A stretch of DNA of 36,756 nucleotides from Pseudonocardia ammonioxydans (GTDB lineage Bacteria; Actinomycetota; Actinomycetes; Mycobacteriales; Pseudonocardiaceae): assembly GCF_900115005.1 (NCBI RefSeq), contig NZ_FOUY01000050.1:1-36756 (forward strand), given 5' to 3'. Below the pieces are notes generated by a model. That model saw only the letters and a list, made by a program, of their open reading frames with translations, had not been told where the DNA came from and searched no databases. The first letter of the stretch is position 1. Each line of letters begins with the position of its first letter. A program made the translations under genes and the position numbers. Shown here piece after piece: positions 6,925 to 14,568 of the stretch.

Positions 6925-8490
6925 TCAGGAGCGGGCCGTGCGGTACTGGCCGGCGATGTACTCCGCCTGGCGGATGGCGAGGGCCACGATCGTGAGCGTC
7001 GGGTTGGCCGCGCCACCGGTGGTGAACACGCTGCCGTCGGACACGAACAGGTTCGGCACGTCGTGTGCGCGACCGAACCGGTCGACCACGCCGTCGCCCG
7101 GGCGCTGGCTCATCCGGCAGGTGCCCAGGTTGTGCGTCGACGGGTACGGCGGGGTCTCGATGGTGTTCGTGGCCCCGACCGCCTTGTAGACGGCCGCACC
7201 CTGCTGGTGCCCGTGCCGGCGCATCAGCACGTCGTTCGGGTGGTCGTCGAAGTGCACGTTCGCGGCGGGGAGCCCGTACTCGTCGACCGTCTCGGACAGC
7301 GTGACGCGGTTGGACTCCTGCGGCATGTCCTCACCGACGATCCACATGCCGGCGGTGTTGAGGTACTTGTCGACGACGTCGGTCAGCGCAGGCCCCCAGC
7401 TCCCAGGGGCGACGAACTTGCCGAAGAACGCCGGGCCCAGCGCGATCGTCTGCATGTAGTAGCCGCCGGCGAAGCCCCGGTCCGTGTCCAGACGCGCCTC
7501 GTCGCCGATCACACCGGCCATCGTCTCGCCCCGGTACATCCGCACCGGCTTGTCGAACTGGCCCCACACGGTGCCGGTGGTGTGGCGCATGTAGTTGCGT
7601 CCGACCTGCCCGGACGAGTTCGCCAGCCCGTCGGGGAACTGGGTCGACGCCGAGAGCAGCAGCAGCCGGGCCGTCTCGATCGAGTTGCCCGCCACGCAGA
7701 CCACGGCGGCGCGCTGGCGGCGCAGGGTGCCGTTGCGGTCGACGTAGAGCACGCCGGTCGCCCGCCCGTCGGTGTCGTGCAGGATCTGCGCGACGTGGCT
7801 GTCCGCACGCAGGTCCAGGTTGCCGGTGGCCTCGGCCTTGGGCAGCTCGGCGACCAGCGTCGACCACTTCGAGCCGTGCTTGTCACCCTGGAAGTTGAAG
7901 CCGTCCTGGACGGTCGCGGGGCGGCCGTCGTAGGGCTCGGCGTTGGTGGCGTACGGGCCGGTGGCGTAGTCCCGGTAGCCCACCTTCTCCGCACCGTTGG
8001 CGAAGACCTTGTAGTTGTTGTTCGCCGGCAGCGGCGGGCGGCCGTGCCGGTGGCTGACCCCCATCTTGATCTCGGCCTGGTCGTAGTACGGCTCGAGCTC
8101 GGACAGCGTGATCGGCCAGTCCAGCAGGCTGGCGCCGTCGATGTCGCCGTAGGCGGTGCGCGCGGCGAGCTCGTGCGCCTTGAACCGCGGGCAGGCACCG
8201 GCCCAGTGGGTCGTCGTGCCGCCGACGGCCTTCACGATCCACGCCGGCAGGTTCGGGAAGTCCTTGGCGATCGCCCAGCTCCCCGACGTCGTCCGGGGGT
8301 CGGTCCAGGCCATCTGGCCGAAGGCCTTCCACTCGTCGTTGTGGTAGTCCTCCCCCGTCAGGTGCGGGCCGGCCTCCAGCACGACGGTCTTGAAGCCGCG
8401 CTTGCACAGCTCGTGGGCCAGGGTTCCGCCGCCGGCACCGGAGCCGACGACGACCACCACGTCGGAGTCGTCGTAGTCGAAGCGGGTCAT
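6925..8490 (-). CDS. GMC-family FAD oxidoreductase (gluconate-dehydrogenase-like large subunit)
   Basis: The 521-residue flavoprotein begins with a Rossmann motif VVVVGSGAGGGTLAHELCKR (about residues 12-31) for FAD. A central segment contains NSIETARLLLLS, and the C-terminal catalytic region has STHNLGTCRM and the FAD-contacting SDGSVFTTGGAANPTLT. These are marks of the GMC family and of the large subunit of membrane gluconate/sorbitol dehydrogenases, which oxidise sugar or polyol hydroxyls. The ATG at 8490 overlaps the stop of the upstream small-subunit gene as ATGA, and the small partner strengthens the family call. No cytochrome c subunit is present, so the electron acceptor is unknown. 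I see no Sec or Tat signal at the N-terminus. Confidence 0.88.
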   Translation of the reverse strand: MTRFDYDDSDVVVVVGSGAGGGTLAHELCKRGFKTVVLEAGPHLTGEDYHNDEWKAFGQMAWTDPRTTSGSWAIAKDFPNLPAWIVKAVGGTTTHWAGACPRFKAHELAARTAYGDIDGASLLDWPITLSELEPYYDQAEIKMGVSHRHGRPPLPANNNYKVFANGAEKVGYRDYATGPYATNAEPYDGRPATVQDGFNFQGDKHGSKWSTLVAELPKAEATGNLDLRADSHVAQILHDTDGRATGVLYVDRNGTLRRQRAAVVCVAGNSIETARLLLLSASTQFPDGLANSSGQVGRNYMRHTTGTVWGQFDKPVRMYRGETMAGVIGDEARLDTDRGFAGGYYMQTIALGPAFFGKFVAPGSWGPALTDVVDKYLNTAGMWIVGEDMPQESNRVTLSETVDEYGLPAANVHFDDHPNDVLMRRHGHQQGAAVYKAVGATNTIETPPYPSTHNLGTCRMSQRPGDGVVDRFGRAHDVPNLFVSDGSVFTTGGAANPTLTIVALAIRQAEYIAGQYRTARS

Positions 8491-8924
8491 GCCGAGGCCT
8501 CCTCGTAGCTCTCGATGCGGGGGTCGGGCAGCCAGTCCAGGTCGTCGAACCCGCGATTGAGGTAGCCGCCCTGGTCGTACGACGCGCCCTCGTAGCCGAG
8601 GACATCCCAGACCTCGTGGTCGTCGTAGAGCGCGACGACGGCGACGTCGAGGATCCCGGCGAAGAACGGGGTGTCGGCGATGCCGCGCAGCACGACCGCC
8701 GCCGTCTCCCGGTCCAGCTCGGAGAACGGGACCTCGCGCTGCTGGTCCAGATCGCGCAACCCCTGCACCAGCAGTGCCTGCAGCCGGGGGCTCGCCGCGG
8801 CCGCGTCGATCACCGCCTGCGCGGTCCGCTCGTACGGCCCGGAGGGGAACGTGTCGTGCGGGAACGCCGCCCGCAACAGGTCGACCAGCGTCCTGCGCTG
8901 GGAGTCGGACAGAAGGGTACTCAC
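8487..8924 (-). CDS. Gluconate 2-dehydrogenase subunit 3-like protein
   Basis: The 145-residue protein fits the gluconate 2-dehydrogenase subunit 3 family: SDSQRRTLVDLLRAAFPHD at the start, a middle DLDQQREVPFSELD, and a C-terminal HEVWDVLGYEG with DDLDWLP. In characterised enzymes this subunit accompanies a GMC flavoprotein and often carries a Tat leader that exports the complex. This one has no twin-arginine leader, so the complex is probably cytoplasmic or exported by other means. The start is GTG at 8924 with AAAGGA upstream. It is the first gene of the operon. Its upstream region carries a 12-base tandem repeat and lies next to the Fis-type regulator gene. Confidence 0.78.
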   Translation of the reverse strand: MSTLLSDSQRRTLVDLLRAAFPHDTFPSGPYERTAQAVIDAAAASPRLQALLVQGLRDLDQQREVPFSELDRETAAVVLRGIADTPFFAGILDVAVVALYDDHEVWDVLGYEGASYDQGGYLNRGFDDLDWLPDPRIESYEEASA

Positions 8925-8945
8925 CGTTGAATTCCTTTCGCGGGT

Positions 8946-8970
8946 TTTCAGGGCAGACTTTCAGGGCAGA
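8946..8970 (-). promoter_or_regulatory. 12-base direct repeat in the GMC operon promoter region
   Basis: TTTCAGGGCAGA occurs twice, at 8946-8957 and 8959-8970, one base apart (13-base period, just over one helical turn). It lies 22-46 bases upstream of the GTG start at 8924. Direct repeats on one face of the helix are typical of activator sites, and the nearby GAF/Fis-type regulator is the obvious candidate to bind. No -35/-10 pair is evident. Confidence 0.45.
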
Positions 8971-8979
8971 ATTCACCGC

Positions 8980-9015
8980 GGAACGAATCCGGCAGGCGCC
9001 GGTTTAATTCGTTCC
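8980..9015 (-). terminator. Probable terminator of the Fis-type regulator gene
   Basis: Arms GGAACGAAT (8980-8988) and ATTCGTTCC (9007-9015) pair perfectly. Inside them CCGGC (8989-8993) pairs with GCCGG (8998-9002), with a four-base bulge on one side. The hairpin starts 21 bases after the regulator's stop at 9036 on the minus strand. It could also be an operator for the downstream operon. Confidence 0.45.
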
Positions 9016-9035
9016 CCGGTTTCCGTTGTGTCGGA

Positions 9036-10535
9036 TCAGCGGGCCGGTTCCTCCGTGTGACCTCGGATCCCGTACACCTCGATCCGGCGGTAGAGCGTGG
9101 CCCGGCTGATCCCGAGCCGGGCCGCGGCCTGGCTCATCGTCGTCCCCGGTTCGGCGAGACAACGCACGATCTCGTCGCGCTCGACCATCTCGATGCGCGA
9201 CAGGACCCGGCGCGGTGCCCCGCAGGACAGCTCGGACGGCAGGTGCCGGACGTCGATCACGTCGCTGCGCGACGCGGCGGCGTCCACGACCGTGCGCAGC
9301 TGCTCGACGTTGCCCGGCCAGTGGTACGCGGTCAGGCACCGCCGCGCCGCCGCAGTGAAGCGGACCTCGCGGTGCCGCCGTTTCGCGGCGAACGCGGTGG
9401 CCATCGGCATGACGTCCTCGCAGCGGTGCCGCAGCGGCGGCAGCTCGACGTAGGTGTCGACCAGCGGCCGCAGCGGCGCCGGAACCCCGGCGGCGTTGCG
9501 CGCGGTGAGGGCGAACCCGGGGCGCCGGCCGGCCGGCCCGGTCGCCGGCTGCTCGAGCACGCCGCGCAGCTCGGTCGCGACCCACGAGGTGAGCTCGTCG
9601 GCGCGGCTGACCACCACCCCGGTGGCCTCCTTGTCCAGCTCCGGGGTCCACAGGTCGAGCCACGCGGGGGTGTCCTGGACGGTCGGCGGCCGCGCCACCA
9701 GGACCCGGTCGTGCGGGCGGGTCCGGGACAGCGCGTCGGTCAGCAGCGTGGTGCGGCCGGCCCCGTCCTCGCCGACGACCGCGACCACCCGTCCGGCCTC
9801 CAGCGCCGTCTCAACCTCGGCCGCCGCGGCCCGCCACTGCGGCGACCGCGGGGCCACCGCCGCCGCGGGCGGGCGCAGATGGACCCGGAAGACCTGCCCC
9901 TGCGCGGCCGGTCGCGGAGCCCGCCCGTTGTGCCGGGCGAGCATCAGCGCCGACGTGCTGCCCGCGGCGCTCTGGGCCAGCGCCAGCAGCAGCTTGTCCG
10001 ACTGCTGCGACCAGGTCGTCAGGTTCACGGTGCCCGCCAGTTCCCCGGTGACCGGGTCCGTGACGGGCGCGGCGGCGCAGGTGTAACCCCACAGGCCGGT
10101 GCAGAAGTGCTGGTCGGCGCGGACCAGCGACGGGGCCCGGTCGGCCAGCGCCAGGCCCAGCCCGGTCGTGCCGGCCTCCCGCTCGCCGTAGTCGAAACCG
10201 GGTGCGAGGTAGACCGAGTCGAGCGCCGCGAGGAGCGACCGCTCGTGGCAGAGCCGGTTGAGCACGACGCCGTCCGGGTCGGTGAGCATGAGGCTGATCG
10301 GCTCGTTCGCGAGCGTCTCCAGCAACCCACCGAGGACCTCCACTCCGCACCGGTAGAACAACGACTCGTCGTCGACGGCCCCGCAGAACGACGGCGCGAC
10401 CTCGTCCAGCGACGCGCCGAACGCCGCGCTGCGCTGCCACGACGCGGCGATCCGGTCCGGCACCGCGAGCCCCGTGCCGACCCCGGTCGTCCGTGCGATC
10501 TGCTCTCGTTCCGAGAGCCCGGCCGAGCTGTCCAT
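9036..10535 (-). CDS. GAF-domain transcriptional regulator with Fis-type helix-turn-helix (AcoR-like)
   Basis: The 499-residue protein has an N-terminal GAF-like sensor region (about residues 60-200, including GEREAGTTGLGLALADRAPS and the PVTGELAG element), a degenerate AAA+ middle, and a C-terminal Fis-type HTH (TTMSQAAARLGISRATLYRR). The Walker-A-like VVGEDGAGRTT has arginine where lysine is expected, and the sigma-54 contact motif GAFTGA is missing. It therefore resembles the sigma-54-independent AcoR-like activators of actinobacteria, which often control alcohol, acetoin or propane oxidation genes. The frame is open to 10637, but the ATG at 10535, with GGAGG about 13 bases upstream, is the better start. 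Its position directly before the GMC operon suggests that operon is its target. Confidence 0.8.
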   Translation of the reverse strand: MDSSAGLSEREQIARTTGVGTGLAVPDRIAASWQRSAAFGASLDEVAPSFCGAVDDESLFYRCGVEVLGGLLETLANEPISLMLTDPDGVVLNRLCHERSLLAALDSVYLAPGFDYGEREAGTTGLGLALADRAPSLVRADQHFCTGLWGYTCAAAPVTDPVTGELAGTVNLTTWSQQSDKLLLALAQSAAGSTSALMLARHNGRAPRPAAQGQVFRVHLRPPAAAVAPRSPQWRAAAAEVETALEAGRVVAVVGEDGAGRTTLLTDALSRTRPHDRVLVARPPTVQDTPAWLDLWTPELDKEATGVVVSRADELTSWVATELRGVLEQPATGPAGRRPGFALTARNAAGVPAPLRPLVDTYVELPPLRHRCEDVMPMATAFAAKRRHREVRFTAAARRCLTAYHWPGNVEQLRTVVDAAASRSDVIDVRHLPSELSCGAPRRVLSRIEMVERDEIVRCLAEPGTTMSQAAARLGISRATLYRRIEVYGIRGHTEEPAR

Positions 10536-10654
10536 TGCCTGTCGAACCTCCGAGGCGTCGTCGCGCTCATCAGCTCCGCCGACTGTGACACACACGATCC
10601 GCCTCGTGACCAGGATCGGCGTCTCAGCCTGAGACAAGATCGACTCGGAGTCGC

Positions 10655-12598
10655 TCAGCCTCCCGAGCGGGCGAGCAGCGGGATGCGCCCGCCGGCGAGG
10701 ACGGCCTCGACCTGCCCGGGCGACAGGCTGTGCCGCAACCGGAACTCGGCGCCGTCGTCGTCGGTCGCCGTGATCTCCTCGGTGTCGGGGAGTCCGTGCA
10801 GATCACGCAGGTGCAGGACGGTGCCGTCGGAGATCCGGTCGAGATCGGCCGGATCGGTGAACTCGAGGGCGAGGATCCCGAAGTTGGCCAGGTTCTGCCA
10901 GTGGATGCGGGCGTACGAGCGGGCGACGACGACGGCGAGGCCGAGGTGGCGCGGGGTGATGGCGGCGTGCTCGCGCGAGGACCCCTGCCCGTAGTTGTCC
11001 CCCGCCACGACGGCGTGCGGGCCGGTGCCGCGGGCGCGCTCGGGGTAGTCCGCGTCGATCCGGGTGAACGTGAACTCGGCCAGCTGGGGGATGTTGGAAC
11101 GGTACGGCAGCGCCTTCGCCCCGGCCGGGGAGATCTCGTCGGTGGACACGTTGTCGCCCATCCGCAGCAGCACCGGCAGGTCGAGGGTGTCGGGCAGCGG
11201 CGGGAAGTCGGGCAGCCCGGAGATGTTCGGCCCGCGCACGAGCTCCTGCTGCTCGGCCTCCTCCACCGGCGGGGGCGCGACCAGCATGTCGGTGTTGACC
11301 GACGCCTCGGCCGGCAGCTCCGGCACCGGGTCGTCCAGGCCGAGCTTCTCGGCGAGGTCGCGGGGGTCGGTGACGACGCCGGTGAGGGCGGCGGCCGCGG
11401 CCGTCTCCGGCGAGCACAGCCACACCGCGTCCTCCGGGGTGCCGGAGCGGCCCTTGAAGTTGCGCGGGAACGTCCGCAGCGAGTTGTGCCCGGTCGCCGG
11501 GGCCTGCCCCATCCCGATGCAGCCCATGCAGCCGGCCTGGTGGATCCGGGCGCCCGCGGCGATCAGGTCGAACGTGGCACCCATCCTCGTCAGGTCGGAG
11601 AAGATCTCCCGCGACGACGGGTTGACGTCGAAGCTGACTGCGTCGTTCGTCTGCCGGCCGCGCACCATCTGCGCGGCCACCGCGAAGTCGCGCAGGCCGG
11701 GGTTGGCCGACGAGCCGATGACGACCTGCCCGACCGGCTCGCCGGCGACCTCGCGGACCGGCACCACGTTGTCCGGCGCCGACGGCTTCGCGATCAACGG
11801 CTCCAGTGTGGACAGGTCGATCTCGGCGGTGACGTCGTACTCCGCGCCCTCGTCCGCGGCCAGCGGGCGGTGGTCCCCGGCGCGACCCTCCGCGCGCAGG
11901 AACTCCTCGACGCGCTCGTCGGCGGGGAAGACACTGGTGGTGGCACCCAGCTCGGCGCCCATGTTCGCGATCACGTGCCGGTCCATCGCGCTCAGCCCGG
12001 CCAGGCCCGGCCCGTGGTACTCGATCACCCGGTTGACCCCGCCGGAGACGCCGTGCCGGCGCAGCATCTCCAGGATCACGTCCTTGGCCGACACCCACGG
12101 CGGCAGCTCACCGGTCAGCCGCACGCCCCAGACCTGCGGCATCCGGATCCGCAGCGGCTCGCCGGCGATCGCGAAGGCGACCTCCAGGCCGCCGACCCCG
12201 ATCGCCAGCATCCCGAGCGACCCGGCCGCGCAGGTGTGCGAGTCGGAGCCGACCATCGTGGTGCCGGGCCGGCCGAAGCGCTGCATGTGCGTCGGGTGCG
12301 AGACCCCGTTGCCCGGTTTGGAGAACCAGAGCCCGAAGCGGCGGGCCGCGGTCCGGAGGAACTCGTGGTCCTCGGCGTTGCGCTCGTCGGCCTGCAGCAG
12401 GTTGTGGTCGACGTACTGGACGCTGACCTCGGTGCGGGCCCGGTCCAGCCCGAGGGCCTCGAGCTCCTGCATCACCAGCGTGCCGGTGGCGTCCTGGGTC
12501 AGGGTCTGGTCGATCCGCAGCCCGATCTCCCGGCCCGGTACCGGGTCGCCGGAGACGAGGTGCTCGTCGATGAGCTGGCGGGTCAGCGTCCGGGGCAT
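10655..12598 (-). CDS. acn: Aconitate hydratase
   Basis: The 647-residue enzyme carries the aconitase [4Fe-4S] ligands: a cysteine in SDSHTCAAGS (about C123) and the pair in GCMGCIGMGQAPATG (about C357 and C360). The substrate-loop GSSANPGLRDF and a C-terminal swivel domain with GDNVSTDEISPAG and GQGSSREHAAITPRHLGL complete the pattern. At about 650 residues it is shorter than the roughly 900-residue AcnA type and resembles the mitochondrial-like subfamily. It interconverts citrate and isocitrate in the cytoplasm; a related hydro-lyase substrate cannot be excluded. The ATG at 12598 has GGGAGG upstream. It is followed, after 119 bases, by the Fis-type regulator on the same strand and is divergent from the DUF4180 gene. 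Confidence 0.85.
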   Translation of the reverse strand: MPRTLTRQLIDEHLVSGDPVPGREIGLRIDQTLTQDATGTLVMQELEALGLDRARTEVSVQYVDHNLLQADERNAEDHEFLRTAARRFGLWFSKPGNGVSHPTHMQRFGRPGTTMVGSDSHTCAAGSLGMLAIGVGGLEVAFAIAGEPLRIRMPQVWGVRLTGELPPWVSAKDVILEMLRRHGVSGGVNRVIEYHGPGLAGLSAMDRHVIANMGAELGATTSVFPADERVEEFLRAEGRAGDHRPLAADEGAEYDVTAEIDLSTLEPLIAKPSAPDNVVPVREVAGEPVGQVVIGSSANPGLRDFAVAAQMVRGRQTNDAVSFDVNPSSREIFSDLTRMGATFDLIAAGARIHQAGCMGCIGMGQAPATGHNSLRTFPRNFKGRSGTPEDAVWLCSPETAAAAALTGVVTDPRDLAEKLGLDDPVPELPAEASVNTDMLVAPPPVEEAEQQELVRGPNISGLPDFPPLPDTLDLPVLLRMGDNVSTDEISPAGAKALPYRSNIPQLAEFTFTRIDADYPERARGTGPHAVVAGDNYGQGSSREHAAITPRHLGLAVVVARSYARIHWQNLANFGILALEFTDPADLDRISDGTVLHLRDLHGLPDTEEITATDDDGAEFRLRHSLSPGQVEAVLAGGRIPLLARSGG

Positions 12599-12751
12599 CG
12601 GTCCTCCCTGCTACGGCGGCTCTCGGTACCGGGGTTCCCGTTTCCGGCGGGGTCACGCACGCCGGTCGTGCACGGCCTCGGGGGCAGGCGCGGTCCCCGA
12701 CGATCGGCAATTCCTTTGCTCCTCGGGCGGGGCTTTGCTCTGCTCACCGAT

Positions 12752-13081
12752 ATGCACTCCCGCGTCCTGACCCTGCCCGTCGACGGCCCCGTGATCGCCC
12801 GGGAGGCCGACGCGATCGACGTCCTCGGTGACGCGTTCGCCCAGGAGGCCGAGCTCGTGGCGATCCCGGTGGAGCGGCTGGACCCGGAGTTCTTCCGGCT
12901 CCGCAGCGGGCTGGCGGGCGCCGTGACGCAGAAGTTCGCGCAGTACGGCGTGCAGCTGGCCGTCGTCGGAGACGTGTCCCGCTGGACCGCCGAGCCGGGC
13001 CCGGTCGCCGACTGGGTGCGCGAGTCGAACCAGGGACGCGGGCTGCGGTTCGTCGCCGACGTGGCCGAACTCGACGGGTGA
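12752..13081 (+). CDS. DUF4180-family protein
   Basis: The 109-residue protein has the look of the DUF4180 family. There is an N-terminal strand region (DGPVIAREADAIDVLGDAF), a middle VAIPVERLDPEFFRLRSGLA with GAVTQKFAQYGVQLAVVGD, and a C-terminal DWVRESNQGRGLRFV. The function of the family is unknown and no membrane segment or catalytic motif is visible. The ATG at 12752 is the only sensible start; its ribosome site is weak (GGCGGGG about 20 bases upstream). It faces the divergent aconitase gene over 153 bases and ends in a convergent arrangement with the lysine-rich small gene, with a shared hairpin between them. Confidence 0.8.
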   Translation: MHSRVLTLPVDGPVIAREADAIDVLGDAFAQEAELVAIPVERLDPEFFRLRSGLAGAVTQKFAQYGVQLAVVGDVSRWTAEPGPVADWVRESNQGRGLRFVADVAELDG

Positions 13082-13100
13082 AGCGTTGAGAGCGGGAACA

Positions 13101-13138
13101 ACTGGTCCGGCGGAGCCCTGCGGCCCCGCCGGACCGGT
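13101..13138. terminator. Bidirectional terminator hairpin
   Basis: Bases 13104-13113 (GGTCCGGCGG) pair perfectly with 13126-13135, and the stem extends to 13101/13138 with one G-T pair, closing a 12-base loop. It lies between two convergent genes, DUF4180 (ends 13081) and the lysine-rich protein (ends 13147), and can serve both. Confidence 0.65.
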
Positions 13139-13146
13139 TCTCGTTC

Positions 13147-13275
13147 CTACTTGTCCTTGCGGGTCGGAATCGCGGACGGATCGGCTTGCGCGGCCGCGCG
13201 CTTCTCCGCCCGCTTCTGTTTCAGGGTTTTACCCGGCTTCTTGCCACTGGTTTTTCGCGGCGACTTGTCGGACAT
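13147..13275 (-). CDS. Small lysine-rich actinobacterial protein
   Basis: The 42-residue protein begins MSDKSPRKTSGKKPGKTLKQ and continues with KRAEKRAAAQAD before a charged tail. About a third of the residues are lysine or arginine, and the KQKRAEKRAA element recurs in very short proteins of other actinomycetes. The charge suggests nucleic-acid or ribosome contact, but no function is known to me. The ATG at 13275 has a clear GAGGAG about eight bases upstream. It converges on the DUF4180 gene over a shared hairpin. The 274 bases between its start and the next gene hold nothing I can identify except its likely promoter. Confidence 0.7.
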   Translation of the reverse strand: MSDKSPRKTSGKKPGKTLKQKRAEKRAAAQADPSAIPTRKDK

Positions 13276-13549
13276 GCTCGAACTCCTCGCTCCACGCGGC
13301 AGGTGCCGCGCCCGGGGGCGCGCCGGTCGGCGCGCGCCGACCAGGTCATCGAAGACCCTGACACCGACTCTGCCCCAACCTCGCTGCATTGGCAAACAGA
13401 TCGTCCCGGGGCACCGAAAAGCGGGCTCGCGCGCCGATCGGAAGGAGATCGTTCGGCCGCGAAACTGTGCACCGAAAAACCGACGAAAAAGCGGAATCCG
13501 ATCGGTGTCGTGCGACGCGAGAACCATGATCCGGCCGGCGCGAATCCGT

Positions 13550-14413
13550 TCAGTGTGCGGCCGTCGCCTCCGGGCCGACCAGCATCACCGGGCAGTCCGC
13601 ACGCTGGAGCAGGGACAGCCCGGTGGAGCCGAGCAACAGGCCGGTGAACCCGCCGCGACCCCGGGTGGCGACGACGACCAGCCGCGACCGTGCACTGTGC
13701 TCGGCCAGCGCCCGTCCCGGCTCGGAGCGCTCGATGACCCGTTCGACGGCGACGTCCGGGTAGCGCTCGGACCAGCCGGCCAGCCGCTCGGCCAGTGCCC
13801 GCTCCTCGGTGTCGCGCAACCGGTCGAACACCCCGGCCGCGCGCAGTGCCGGAGACGTGCCGTCGTGCCAGGCGTAGAGCGCGGTGAGCCCGGTGCCGTG
13901 CGCGGACGCGGCGGCGAAGGCATGCCCGAGCGCCACCTCGGACAGCGGCCCACCGTCCACACCGACCAGCACCGGTCCGTCCTGGACGGTTCCGCGGACG
14001 ACGACCAGCGGGCTCTCGGCGTGCGCGGCGACGGTCAGCGACACCGACCCGAGCGCGGTGCCGACCGCTCCCCGCCCGGCCGAACCCAGGACCAGCAGCG
14101 ACGCGCCGCGCGACTCCTCGATCAGCGCCGCCGCCGGCGCCGCTCGCTCCGCCCTGACCTGCACGGTCAGGCCGGGCGCCGTCTGCTCCGCAGCGGCCCG
14201 CGCGGCGTCCAGGATCTCGTCGGCCTCGACCCGCATCTGCTCCTCGACGTCGTCGAGCAGCGGCGCGATGGCCGCGTCGGCGTACAGCCCGGCGACGTCG
14301 AACGCGTACACCAGCAGCAGCCCGGTGTGCCGGTCCGCCGCCTCCCCCGCGGCCCAGCGGACCGCGGCCAGCGCCGGCTCCGATCCGTCCACCCCGACCA
14401 CGACCGCACTCAT
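13550..14413 (-). CDS. Tandem universal stress protein (two UspA domains)
   Basis: The 287-residue protein contains two UspA domains. The first opens with SAVVVGVDGSEPALAAVRWA and ends with LVLGSAGRGAVGTALGSVSL. The second opens with PVLVGVDGG and ends with VVATRGRGGFTGLLLGSTGL. Both closing segments keep the G-2x-G-9x-G-S/T pattern that binds ATP in this family. In actinobacteria such tandem proteins are induced in dormancy, hypoxia and other stress. The frame runs open to 14479, but the ATG at 14413 has GGAGGAG just upstream and gives the normal first strand. It is transcribed in the same direction as the upstream PucR-type gene, separated by a palindromic hairpin. Confidence 0.88.
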   Translation of the reverse strand: MSAVVVGVDGSEPALAAVRWAAGEAADRHTGLLLVYAFDVAGLYADAAIAPLLDDVEEQMRVEADEILDAARAAAEQTAPGLTVQVRAERAAPAAALIEESRGASLLVLGSAGRGAVGTALGSVSLTVAAHAESPLVVVRGTVQDGPVLVGVDGGPLSEVALGHAFAAASAHGTGLTALYAWHDGTSPALRAAGVFDRLRDTEERALAERLAGWSERYPDVAVERVIERSEPGRALAEHSARSRLVVVATRGRGGFTGLLLGSTGLSLLQRADCPVMLVGPEATAAH

Positions 14414-14516
14414 CGCTCCTCCGATCCGCGACCGGAACGGTGTCGCCGGCCGCTCGCCCCACCCTCCCCGCACCCGCACCGCCGCGGCAGCACACCGGCG
14501 GGTGAACGCGGCTCCG

Positions 14517-14568
14517 CCGCCCGTGAGCGGTTTTCGCGGTCAGAGCCGCGATAACCACTCACGGGCGG
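14517..14568. repeat. Palindromic repeat element, intact copy (probable terminator)
   Basis: Arms of 23 bases (14517-14539 and 14546-14568) pair with only two mismatches around a six-base loop (TCAGAG). The stop codon of the PucR-type gene (14559-14561) lies inside the right arm. Read on the minus strand, the right-arm sequence CCGCCCGTGAGTGGTTATCG recurs with one change at 36402-36424, so this is a repeated element and not merely a local terminator. It probably also ends PucR transcription. Confidence 0.7.

Noticed and set aside
6535..8508. Long plus-strand frame opposite the GMC oxidoreductase
   Set aside because: It is the antisense of a well-supported flavoprotein, with no ribosome site and no recognisable domain.
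8980..9015. Insertion-sequence inverted ends
   Set aside because: The arms are 20 bases apart and nested with an inner stem, which fits a hairpin and not the ends of an element.
9057..10994. Plus-strand frame opposite the Fis-type regulator
   Set aside because: It is an antisense shadow that crosses the regulator and part of the aconitase gene without any motif.
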